From: an uncultured Lachnospiraceae bacterium
Lineage (GTDB): Bacteria > Bacillota > Clostridia > Lachnospirales > Lachnospiraceae
DNA: 61,105 nucleotides
Direction: 5' to 3'
Assembly (NCBI GenBank): GCA_902783375.1
Contig: CACZQN010000022.1
Coordinates: forward strand, 1-61,105
Shown: positions 16,989 through 24,120 of the stretch, piece by piece
Numbering within the stretch: position 1 is the stretch's first letter
How the letters are laid out: every line of letters starts with the position of its first letter
Position numbers and translations under genes: made by a program
Notes under the pieces: generated by a model
The model's database searches: none
The model's input: the letters and a program-made list of their open reading frames with translations, nothing else
Told to the model about the DNA's origin: nothing

Positions 16989-18800
16989 ATGACACAGGAA
17001 ATACTTGGTGCGATTCACAGAGAAGTGTTTGGGGTATGGTTTCTGATCGGAGCTGCATTGGTGTTCTGGATGCAGGCAGGCTTTGCTATGGTAGAGACGG
17101 GGTTCACCAGGGCGAAGAATGCGGGAAATATCCTGATGAAGAACCTGATGGATTTTTGTATTGGAACCGTGATGTTTATTCTGATCGGATTTGGCCTGTT
17201 CCTGGGGGAGGACCTGGTCGGATTCATCGGAAAACCGGGCTTTGATATCTTTACCAGTTACCAGAGCTTCGACTGGTCGAACTTCGTGTTCAACCTGGTA
17301 TTCTGTGCGACGACGGCAACGATTGTATCGGGTGCCATGGCAGAGCGGACGAGATTCCTTTCCTACTGTGTCTATTCCGCAGTGATTTCCGCTATCATCT
17401 ATCCGATCGAGGCACACTGGACCTGGGGCGGCGGCTGGCTCGCCCAGATGGGCTTCCATGATTTTGCCGGTTCCAACTGTATCCACATGGTCGGCGGGAT
17501 CTGTGCCCTGATCGGGGCTTATCTGGTTGGCCCGCGGATCGGAAAATTCTCCAAGGACGCGGATGGAAAGATCACAAAGGTCAATGCATTTCCGGGACAC
17601 AACCTCCCGATCGGCTGTCTCGGCGTCTTCATTCTCTGGCTCGGCTGGTATGGATTCAACGGCGCTGCAGCAGCATCCATCGAAGAGATGGGCTCCATCT
17701 TTGTGACGACGACCATTGCCCCATCGGTTGCAACGTGCGTCTGCATGGTTTTTACCTGGATCAAATATGGCAAGCCGGATGTGTCGATGTGTCTGAATGC
17801 TTCCCTCGCCGGCCTGGTGGCTGTCACGGCACCCTGTGATGTCTGTGATGCATCTGGCGCGATCGTGATCGGCGCGGTCTCGGGCGTTCTGGTGATCTTC
17901 GGCGTCTGGCTTCTGGATCAGAAACTGCGCATCGATGATCCCGTCGGTGCGGTTGCCGTGCACTGCATGAACGGCATCTGGGGGACGATCTCGGTCGGTC
18001 TGTTCGCGACAGAGACGGCACCGGCATTTGCCAGAGGAATCGGCGATGGAGTCGCCTTTGGCGCAAACCAGATCGCCGGGGAAGGCCTTTTCTACGGCGG
18101 CGGTTTCAGACAGCTGGGGCTCCAGCTTCTCGGCATGGGTGCGACAGCGCTCTGGACTGCTGTGACGATCACCGTTACCTTCCTGGTGATCCGTGCAATC
18201 TTCGGTCTGCGCGTATCCGAGGAAGAGGAGATCGTGGGCCTTGATGCGACGGAACATGGCCTGCCAACAGCCTATTCCGGATTTGCCATCACGGATATTG
18301 AGAGCATGGCAAATATGTCGGTCAATGAGAATACCGACCTCGGCCAGAATGAATACGTATCCGCATCGGAGGCGGCGAAGAATGCGGCTGTGCAGGTGAT
18401 CCGGACGGAGACGGTTCCGGAGGCAGGCTCATACGTGCCGCAGGCGGAGATGAACAAGATCTCCATCATCCTGCGCCAGTCGAAGTTTGATCAGCTGAAG
18501 ACAGCACTCAATGATCTCGGGGTAACCGGCATGACCGTGACCCAGGTGATGGGCTGCGGGATCCAGAAGGGAGCCGGTGCCTACTACCGCGGCGTCGAGA
18601 TGGATATGTCCCTGCTACCGAAGGTAAAAATTGAGGTGGTTGTCAGCAAGATCCCGGTGGATGCGGTCATCGAAGCGGCAAAGAAAGCACTCTACACCGG
18701 CCATATCGGGGACGGCAAGATCTTCGTTTATCCGGTAACCCGCGTGGTCAAGGTCCGCACCGGCGAGGAGAACTTTGCGGCACTGCAGGATGTGGAGTGA
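16989..18800 (+). CDS. amt: Ammonium transporter fused to a PII signalling domain
   Basis: 603 residues. Residues 1 to about 405 form an Amt/MEP/Rh channel with many transmembrane helices and the twin pore histidines (HMVGGICALIGAY and AVAVHCMNGIWGT). After a linker, residues about 488-603 are a complete PII (GlnB/GlnK) domain (MNKISIILRQ, GVTGMTVTQVMGCG, LLPKVKIEVVV, GKIFVYPV). In the T-loop, the uridylylated Tyr51 of proteobacterial PII is Met, so that modification is impossible. The fusion makes channel gating by PII intramolecular. The ATG at 16989 follows GAGG. Confidence 0.95.
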   Translation: MTQEILGAIHREVFGVWFLIGAALVFWMQAGFAMVETGFTRAKNAGNILMKNLMDFCIGTVMFILIGFGLFLGEDLVGFIGKPGFDIFTSYQSFDWSNFVFNLVFCATTATIVSGAMAERTRFLSYCVYSAVISAIIYPIEAHWTWGGGWLAQMGFHDFAGSNCIHMVGGICALIGAYLVGPRIGKFSKDADGKITKVNAFPGHNLPIGCLGVFILWLGWYGFNGAAAASIEEMGSIFVTTTIAPSVATCVCMVFTWIKYGKPDVSMCLNASLAGLVAVTAPCDVCDASGAIVIGAVSGVLVIFGVWLLDQKLRIDDPVGAVAVHCMNGIWGTISVGLFATETAPAFARGIGDGVAFGANQIAGEGLFYGGGFRQLGLQLLGMGATALWTAVTITVTFLVIRAIFGLRVSEEEEIVGLDATEHGLPTAYSGFAITDIESMANMSVNENTDLGQNEYVSASEAAKNAAVQVIRTETVPEAGSYVPQAEMNKISIILRQSKFDQLKTALNDLGVTGMTVTQVMGCGIQKGAGAYYRGVEMDMSLLPKVKIEVVVSKIPVDAVIEAAKKALYTGHIGDGKIFVYPVTRVVKVRTGEENFAALQDVE

Positions 18801-18893
18801 CGCAGTGAAAATACTGTGTGAGATCTGAGAAGAACATGAGCATTTATCGTTAAAGAAATATAAGAAAAGAAGCATAAGAAGGAGCGACAGGCA

Positions 18894-20159
18894 ATGGCAG
18901 CTAAAGTCAATCACAATTTCAGCATGCTTTCGGAGAGCTATCTTTTCTCGGAAGTTGCGAGACGGGTGGCAGCCTTTGAAAAGGCACACCCGGAACGGGA
19001 GATCATCCGGATGGGAATCGGGGACGTGACGCGTCCCCTCCCGCCGGTGATCGTGGAAGCGATGGTGCATGCATCGGAGGAGATGGGCGATAGCGCTACA
19101 TTCCGGGGCTATGGCCCGGAACAGGGATATCCGTTCCTGCGGGAGGCCGTCCGGGGGTACTACAGGCGGTCTGGCGTGGAACTGGATGTGGACGAGATCT
19201 TTATCTCCGACGGGGCAAAGAGCGATCTCGGCAACATCGGGGACATCTTCGATCCGGCCTGTTCGGTACTGGTGACGGATCCGGTCTATCCGGTCTACTT
19301 GGATACCAGCATCATGTCCGGAAGAAAGGTGTCCTACGCGGCGGCAACGAGAGAGAATCATTTCAGACCCGCGCCGCCGGATCCGGAACGGGATGCGGAC
19401 GGCAATCCGGTATATCCGGACCTGATCTTCCTCTGCTCACCGAACAATCCGACCGGCGCTGCCATGAACAGGAAGGAGCTGTCTGACTGGGTCTGCTATG
19501 CGAAAGAACATGGCAGTGTGATCCTCTTCGACGCTGCCTATGAGTGCTTTATCGATGAGACTGAGACGGAGGGCGGCGGCATCCCGCACAGCATCTATGA
19601 GATTCCTGGCGCAAAGTCCTGCGCCATCGAATTCTGTTCCCTCTCGAAGAAAGCAGGCTTTACAGGGCTTCGCTGCGGCTACACGGTGATCCCGAAGGAA
19701 CTCCGCCTGGATGGCATTTCCCTAAGGGACCTCTGGTTCCGCCGCCAGAGCACCCGCTTCAACGGCGCCTCCTACATCACCCAGCGGGCAGCAGAAGCTG
19801 TCTTCACGGAAGAAGGAGAAAAAGCGGTCCAGGAGAACCTGCGCTACTACAGAGAGAACGCGGCAATCCTCGCCGGGATGCTCGACGACTGCGGCATCTA
19901 TTACACCGGCGGAAAGCATTCCCCTTATATCTGGATGGAGTGCCGGCCCCCGGTAAAGATGGCAGCCTCCGGATCACAGGAAAACCTGCCCTGCACCTCC
20001 TGGGACTTCTTTGACCGCCTGTTACAGGAAGTAGGCGTGGTCGGAACCCCAGGCAGCGGATTCGGCACCGCAGGCGAAGGCTACATCCGCCTCACCGCAT
20101 TCTCCACCAGAGAAAAAACCGAAACAGCCGCAGAACGGTTGCTAAAGTACTTCCGATAA
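18894..20159 (+). CDS. dapL: LL-diaminopimelate aminotransferase
   Basis: PLP enzyme that converts tetrahydrodipicolinate directly to LL-diaminopimelate, with glutamate as amino donor, for lysine and peptidoglycan. 421 residues of fold type I. The N-terminal IIRMGIGDVTRPLPP and GPEQGYPFLREA are characteristic of DapL. The PLP-binding Lys lies in SLSKKAGFTGLRCG, and CSPNNPTGA is present. GGAG precedes the ATG. It lies 93 bases after amt with no terminator seen between them, so it may be read from the amt promoter. Confidence 0.95.
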   Translation: MAAKVNHNFSMLSESYLFSEVARRVAAFEKAHPEREIIRMGIGDVTRPLPPVIVEAMVHASEEMGDSATFRGYGPEQGYPFLREAVRGYYRRSGVELDVDEIFISDGAKSDLGNIGDIFDPACSVLVTDPVYPVYLDTSIMSGRKVSYAAATRENHFRPAPPDPERDADGNPVYPDLIFLCSPNNPTGAAMNRKELSDWVCYAKEHGSVILFDAAYECFIDETETEGGGIPHSIYEIPGAKSCAIEFCSLSKKAGFTGLRCGYTVIPKELRLDGISLRDLWFRRQSTRFNGASYITQRAAEAVFTEEGEKAVQENLRYYRENAAILAGMLDDCGIYYTGGKHSPYIWMECRPPVKMAASGSQENLPCTSWDFFDRLLQEVGVVGTPGSGFGTAGEGYIRLTAFSTREKTETAAERLLKYFR

Positions 20160-20166
20160 GACTCAT

Positions 20167-20240
20167 CCCCACGAATACCCTCCACGTAGGCGCATGTAAG
20201 CGTCAGCGCACCAGCGCCCAAGTGGAGGGTATCCGTGGGG
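20167..20240. terminator. Long hairpin between convergent dapL and pyrG
   Basis: 19-base arms (20167-20185 and 20222-20240) match with one mismatch: CCCCACG...CCCTCCAC pairs with GTGGAGGG...CGTGGGG. The 36-base loop contains GGCGCATGTAAGCGTCAGCG. No good T-run follows on either strand, so it may be a bidirectional terminator or a repeat element. Confidence 0.6.
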
Positions 20241-20268
20241 TTCTATAATGATCAGAAGTGTTTTTGTG

Positions 20269-21921
20269 CTATTGCGCCTTCACCGCGGCTGCAATAAAAC
20301 CTGCAAAAAGCGGATGTGGCTTGTTCGGCCGGGATTTGAATTCTGGGTGTGCCTGTGTTGCGATGTAGAACGGATGATCTTCCGTCAGTTCCATCATCTC
20401 CACGATCCGGCCGTCCGGTGAGATCCCGGAGAGGGTCATTCCGTGTGCCGTGAGGGCTTCCCGGTAGTCATTGTTAACTTCATAGCGGTGGCGGTGCCGC
20501 TCGCGGATCAGCATGGAGCCGGTATCCGCATCCTGTTCCCCACACCAGGCAGGCCAGGAGCTGTAAAGCTTTTCTGCAAGAGAACCGGAGGAGAGGACGC
20601 AGGGCCAGGAGCCGAGGCGGAGCGTGCCGCCGATATCGGTGACACCTTCCTGATCCGGCATCAGGTGGATGACCGGGTGCGTGGTTTCCGGAGCAAATTC
20701 GACGGAATTCGCATCTGCGTAGCCGAGAACGTTCCTTGCATAGGAGATGATGGCTACCTGCATGCCGAGACAGATCCCGAGGTAAGGGATCCGGTGCTCC
20801 CTGGCATAGTTGGCGGCGACGATCATGCCCTCGATGCCGCGGTCACCGAAGCCTCCCGGAACCAGGATGCCGGAGACATTTGCAAAGAGAGCTTCTGCGG
20901 ATTCTTCGGTCACATCTTCCGATTCGATCCACTTGATATGGACGTTCACATGGTTGGCGATGCCGCCGTGCTTCAGGGCCTCGACTACACTCAGGTAGGC
21001 GTCATGCAGCTGGGTGTATTTGCCGACCAGGGCGATGGTGACACTGCCGGAAGCGGACTTCAGGGCATGGACCATGGCCGCCCAGTCGGAGAGATCCGGC
21101 TCCGGGCAGGGCAGGTGCAGAATGTCACAGGTGACCCGGGCAAGATTCTCGTCCTCGAGGATCAGCGGGATCTCATAGAGGGACGGGACATCCATATTGG
21201 CGAGGACATGCTCCTTCGGGACGTTGCAGAAGAGCGCAACTTTCGCCCTGACATCCTCTGGGAGTTCCACTTCGGTGCGGCAGACGATGATGTCCGGCTG
21301 CAGTCCCATCCCCTGCATTGAGCGGACGGCCTGCTGGGTCGGCTTGGTCTTCAGCTCCGCGGAACAGCGCAGATACGGAACAAGAGAGACCAGGATCAGC
21401 ATCGCATTTTCATAGCCAACAATACGCTGGAACTGGCGGATTGCCTCGAGGAACGGCTGGCTTTCGATATCGCCGATGGTGCCGCCGACCTCGATGATCG
21501 CGATGTGCGTCTTCCCGTCATCCGGGTCTTCCGGCCGGTAGAAATGATCCATGATCTCGTTGGTGATGTGCGGAATCACCTGGACGGTTCCGCCTCCGTA
21601 CACCCCCTGGCGCTCCTTCTGAAGAACAGACCAGTAAACCTTGCCGGTCGTGACATTTGCATCGCGGCCGAGATTCTCATCGATGAACCGCTCATAGTGA
21701 CCGAGGTCCAGGTCGGTCTCGATCCCGTCATCGGTCACGTAGACCTCACCGTGCTGCACCGGATTCATGGTGCCGGGATCAATATTGATATAAGGGTCAA
21801 ATTTCTGCATCGTTACCTGGTAGCCGCGTGCCTTCAGCAGCCGGCCGAGGGAAGCTGCGGTGATTCCCTTCCCGAGCCCGGAGACAACACCGCCGGTGAC
21901 AAAGATGTATTTCACTGCCAT
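20269..21921 (-). CDS. pyrG: CTP synthase
   Basis: Glutamine-dependent amination of UTP to CTP. 550 residues. The N-terminal synthase domain begins [16 protein letters not shown], followed by [11 protein letters not shown] and [12 protein letters not shown]. The C-terminal class I glutaminase carries the nucleophile in GICLGMQ. AAAGGAG precedes the ATG. Like purF it is a glutamine amidotransferase gene with a leader terminator and a 5' hexaloop, placed divergently from a nitrogen gene. Confidence 0.98.
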   Translation of the reverse strand: MAVKYIFVTGGVVSGLGKGITAASLGRLLKARGYQVTMQKFDPYINIDPGTMNPVQHGEVYVTDDGIETDLDLGHYERFIDENLGRDANVTTGKVYWSVLQKERQGVYGGGTVQVIPHITNEIMDHFYRPEDPDDGKTHIAIIEVGGTIGDIESQPFLEAIRQFQRIVGYENAMLILVSLVPYLRCSAELKTKPTQQAVRSMQGMGLQPDIIVCRTEVELPEDVRAKVALFCNVPKEHVLANMDVPSLYEIPLILEDENLARVTCDILHLPCPEPDLSDWAAMVHALKSASGSVTIALVGKYTQLHDAYLSVVEALKHGGIANHVNVHIKWIESEDVTEESAEALFANVSGILVPGGFGDRGIEGMIVAANYAREHRIPYLGICLGMQVAIISYARNVLGYADANSVEFAPETTHPVIHLMPDQEGVTDIGGTLRLGSWPCVLSSGSLAEKLYSSWPAWCGEQDADTGSMLIRERHRHRYEVNNDYREALTAHGMTLSGISPDGRIVEMMELTEDHPFYIATQAHPEFKSRPNKPHPLFAGFIAAAVKAQ

Positions 21922-21953
21922 CGTCAGACTCCTTTCTTTCTATCAGACAACAT

Positions 21954-21995
21954 AAAAAACGCCCGGAAGAGTCGATGATCCCTCTGCCGGACGCC
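21954..21995 (-). terminator. Leader terminator of pyrG (attenuator)
   Basis: On the minus strand, arm AGGCGTCCGGCAGAG pairs with CTCTTCCGGGCGTTT (one mismatch, three G-U pairs), followed by a run of six U residues about 30 bases before the start codon. It lies downstream of the promoter, and its 5' arm overlaps the hexaloop at 21989-22002. Confidence 0.88.
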
Positions 21996-22002
21996 TTTGT
22001 CC
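21989..22002 (-). promoter_or_regulatory. ANTAR-type hexaloop hairpin in the pyrG leader
   Basis: The minus strand reads GGAC-AAAGGC-GTCC, a perfect 4-bp stem with an A1/G4 hexaloop. The predicted transcript starts about four bases upstream. This is the cleanest of the four hexaloops. Confidence 0.75.
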
Positions 22003-22012
22003 CACTGGAAGC

Positions 22013-22041
22013 ATTATAAGACAGACTGGAAGAAAATGCAA
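22013..22041 (-). promoter_or_regulatory. Promoter of pyrG
   Basis: Minus-strand TTGCAT and perfect TATAAT at 17-base spacing. Transcription is predicted to start near 22006. Confidence 0.75.
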
Positions 22042-22048
22042 GAGAAGA

Positions 22049-22066
22049 TTGTATAATTGTATACAA
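22049..22066. promoter_or_regulatory. Palindromic operator between pyrG and glnA promoters
   Basis: TTGTATAATTGTATACAA contains GTA-N8-TAC (22051-22064) and the perfect palindrome TTGTATACAA. It is placed 9 and 8 bases from the two -35 boxes, as at purF/amt. Confidence 0.65.
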
Positions 22067-22072
22067 AAATAC

Positions 22073-22100
22073 TTGACAAATCGTGGAAGATGGATAAAAT
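22073..22100 (+). promoter_or_regulatory. Promoter of glnA
   Basis: TTGACA and TAAAAT with 16-base spacing. Predicted start near 22107. The stretch from the operator to the -35 is almost identical to that of amt (GTATACAAAAAT..ACTTGACA). Confidence 0.75.
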
Positions 22101-22105
22101 AGATA

Positions 22106-22120
22106 CAGGCAAGGGCGCTG
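22106..22120 (+). promoter_or_regulatory. ANTAR-type hexaloop hairpin in the glnA leader
   Basis: CAGGC-AAGGGC-GCTG differs from the amt hairpin at one loop base and keeps A1 and G4. It sits at the predicted 5' end of the message and overlaps the 5' arm of the terminator. Confidence 0.7.
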
Positions 22121-22142
22121 AAGGTATTCTTCGTGCCCTTTT
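22111..22142 (+). terminator. Leader terminator of glnA (attenuator)
   Basis: Outer stem AAGGGC/GCCCTT with an inner GAAG/CTTC helix, followed by TTTTGT. The U-run is shorter than in the other three leaders, so termination may be leakier. Confidence 0.7.
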
Positions 22143-22171
22143 GTATTATCTGGGGAGGGGAGACCGGGATC

Positions 22172-23452
22172 ATGAAAACATACGATTCCATCTGTGAGAT
22201 GGTGCGTGAACAGAACGTGAAGTTTATCCGCCTGGCATTCTTTGATATCTTCGGGACGCAGAAAAATATCGCGATCATGCCGCATGAACTGAAGCGGGCA
22301 TTTGAAGAGGGGATCGCCATTGACGGGAGTGCGATTGCAGGTTTTCAGGATGCGGCAAGAAGCGATCTCTTTCTGGAGCCGGACCCGGAGACGGAAGCCC
22401 AGATTCCCTGGCGGTCCTACGACGGCGGCGTGATTCGGATGTTCTGCGATATCACGAATCCGGACGGCAGCATCTATGAGCGGGACAGCCGGTATCTGCT
22501 GAAGCAGGCAGTCGCCCGTGCAGAAGAAGCAGGGATCCGGGTGCATTTCGGGGCTGAGGTGGAGTTCTACATCTTCCGGCTCGACGAAAAGGGGGAAGCA
22601 ACCCGGATACCACATGACAACGCAGGGTATTTTGATATCGCACCGAGAGACCGCGGGGAGAATCTCCGGCGGGACATCTGCAACTTCCTGCTCGACATGG
22701 GAATCTTTCCGGAATCTTCCCACCATGAGAATGGGCCGGGTCAGCACGAGGTGGTCTTCCGGTATTCGGATCCGCTGACCACGGCCGATAACACGTCGAC
22801 GCTGAAATGGGTCGTCCAGAGTGTCGCGCTGACGGAGAACTGCTACGCAGATTTCTCACCGAAACCGATCCCGGGGCAGGCAGGGAACGGCATGCATCTG
22901 AATATTTCCGTCGACAGACTGGAAGATGCAGCGGAGGACAGCCTGGTGCAGGGGTTCCGTGATGATGTGGAACTTTCCAACAGCTTTATGGCGGGAATTC
23001 TCCGCTACATCAGCGCGATGACCCTCTTCCTGAATCCGGTCGGTGCTTCCTATGACCGTCTTGGAAAGCTGCAGGCGCCGCGCTATATCAGCTGGTCCGA
23101 GCAGAACCGCTCGCAGCTGATCCGGATCCCGGCAACAAGGTCCGGCAGAAGACGGTTTGAACTGCGTTCCCCGGATCCGATGGCAAATCCGTATCTGGCA
23201 TTTGCACTGCTGATCGAGGCGGGGCTTGCGGGGATCCGGGAGCATATGAAACTGCCGGAGCCGGTGGATGAGGATCTCTATCTTGCAGGATCTGCGGTGA
23301 CGGACCAGCTGGAGAAGCTGCCGGAGACGCCCTATGAAGCGGTACAGGCAGCAGCGGAGAGTGCATGGATCCGGGAGATCCTCCCGGAGGGTTACCTGAA
23401 CGTCTATGCAGACCGGTGCATAGGCACGGAGGCGGGCAGATACAGGAGATGA
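22172..23452 (+). CDS. glnA: Glutamine synthetase, type I
   Basis: ATP-dependent synthesis of glutamine from glutamate and ammonia. 426 residues, the shorter GSI form. Family signatures: FIRLAFFDIFGTQKN near the N-terminus, GAEVEFYIF (metal ligands), GPGQHEVVF, the ATP-binding GNGMHLNIS and the C-terminal RRRFELRSPDP. No adenylylation-loop Tyr of the enteric type is evident. GGGAGGGGAG precedes the ATG. Its stop overlaps the ANTAR gene start (ATGA). Confidence 0.97.
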   Translation: MKTYDSICEMVREQNVKFIRLAFFDIFGTQKNIAIMPHELKRAFEEGIAIDGSAIAGFQDAARSDLFLEPDPETEAQIPWRSYDGGVIRMFCDITNPDGSIYERDSRYLLKQAVARAEEAGIRVHFGAEVEFYIFRLDEKGEATRIPHDNAGYFDIAPRDRGENLRRDICNFLLDMGIFPESSHHENGPGQHEVVFRYSDPLTTADNTSTLKWVVQSVALTENCYADFSPKPIPGQAGNGMHLNISVDRLEDAAEDSLVQGFRDDVELSNSFMAGILRYISAMTLFLNPVGASYDRLGKLQAPRYISWSEQNRSQLIRIPATRSGRRRFELRSPDPMANPYLAFALLIEAGLAGIREHMKLPEPVDEDLYLAGSAVTDQLEKLPETPYEAVQAAAESAWIREILPEGYLNVYADRCIGTEAGRYRR

Positions 23453-24039
23453 AACAGGATGAGAATGTGGGAGCTATCCTGGTAGTAACTCCGAAGGAAG
23501 ATGCCGTCCGGGCACTTCGATCCGCCCTGATCCGCCAGTACGGGAGAATCGTCTCGGCCGGAACCGTCGCGGAGGCAAAGCGGGTTCTTGCAAGAGAACC
23601 GGTCGCGGTGCTGGTGATCTTGACGCCGCTCGGCGATGAGACGGAGATCCAGACCCTCTTCGATATGGCACTGAGACGGCTGACATCCTGCATCTATGTC
23701 GTCGGGCGGGAGATCTTTCACGAGGCGGTGTACCGGCAGGAAGGAACGGAGATCTACGTCTGTTCCTATCCGCTCCAGATGGAGCAGATGGTCCAGACCG
23801 TCAGCCTGCTGCACCGGCTGCGGAGGATCCGCATGGAGGACCGCCGCGAGATCGAACGGCTGAACAGGAAGCTGGAGGAAGAGAAATCCGTCTCCCGGCT
23901 CAAGTGTCTTCTGGTCGGACAGAAGAACATGACAGAGGATGAAGCGCACCACTATATTGAAAAATACGCTATGGACCACGGGCTTTCCAGAATGAGAGCC
24001 GCGGAACAGATCGAGAGGGCAATGAGGCCCGGCAGTTGA
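23449..24039 (+). CDS. ANTAR-domain RNA-binding antiterminator with degenerate receiver
   Basis: 196 residues. Residues 1 to about 115 have a receiver-like fold (AILVVTPKEDAVRALRSAL), but the acidic pocket and the phospho-accepting Asp are not in place: the third strand reads VLVILTPLGDE. A coiled helix (about 120-145, RREIERLNRKLEEEK) leads to an ANTAR domain (about 146-190, LKCLLVGQKNMTEDEAHHYIEKYAM). ANTAR proteins bind hexaloop RNA hairpins and prevent termination. The ATGA overlap with glnA couples translation. In Clostridium a comparable glnA-linked ANTAR protein is called NitR. Likely targets are the four leaders in this window. Confidence 0.92.
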   Translation: MKQDENVGAILVVTPKEDAVRALRSALIRQYGRIVSAGTVAEAKRVLAREPVAVLVILTPLGDETEIQTLFDMALRRLTSCIYVVGREIFHEAVYRQEGTEIYVCSYPLQMEQMVQTVSLLHRLRRIRMEDRREIERLNRKLEEEKSVSRLKCLLVGQKNMTEDEAHHYIEKYAMDHGLSRMRAAEQIERAMRPGS

Positions 24040-24069
24040 GGAAACTGCCCCTCATTGCCCTCTGTTTTT
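24014..24069 (+). terminator. Terminator overlapping the end of the ANTAR gene
   Basis: 14-bp perfect stem AGAGGGCAATGAGG/CCTCATTGCCCTCT, with a further GGCAGTT/AACTGCC helix inside, followed by GTTTTT. The 5' arm lies in the coding sequence of the last residues. It would separate glnA-ANTAR from asnB. Confidence 0.92.
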
Positions 24070-24120
24070 ATGCGGGAAGGAAAGAGATCGCCTGCAGGAA
24101 CCTGGAAGGAGTAACGGACC

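Noticed and set aside
16776-22066. NtcA or GlnR/TnrA binding sites
   Set aside because: GTA-N8-TAC equals the NtcA consensus, but NtcA is cyanobacterial; GlnR/TnrA sites (TGTNAN7TNACA) do not fit. Only the palindrome itself is reported.
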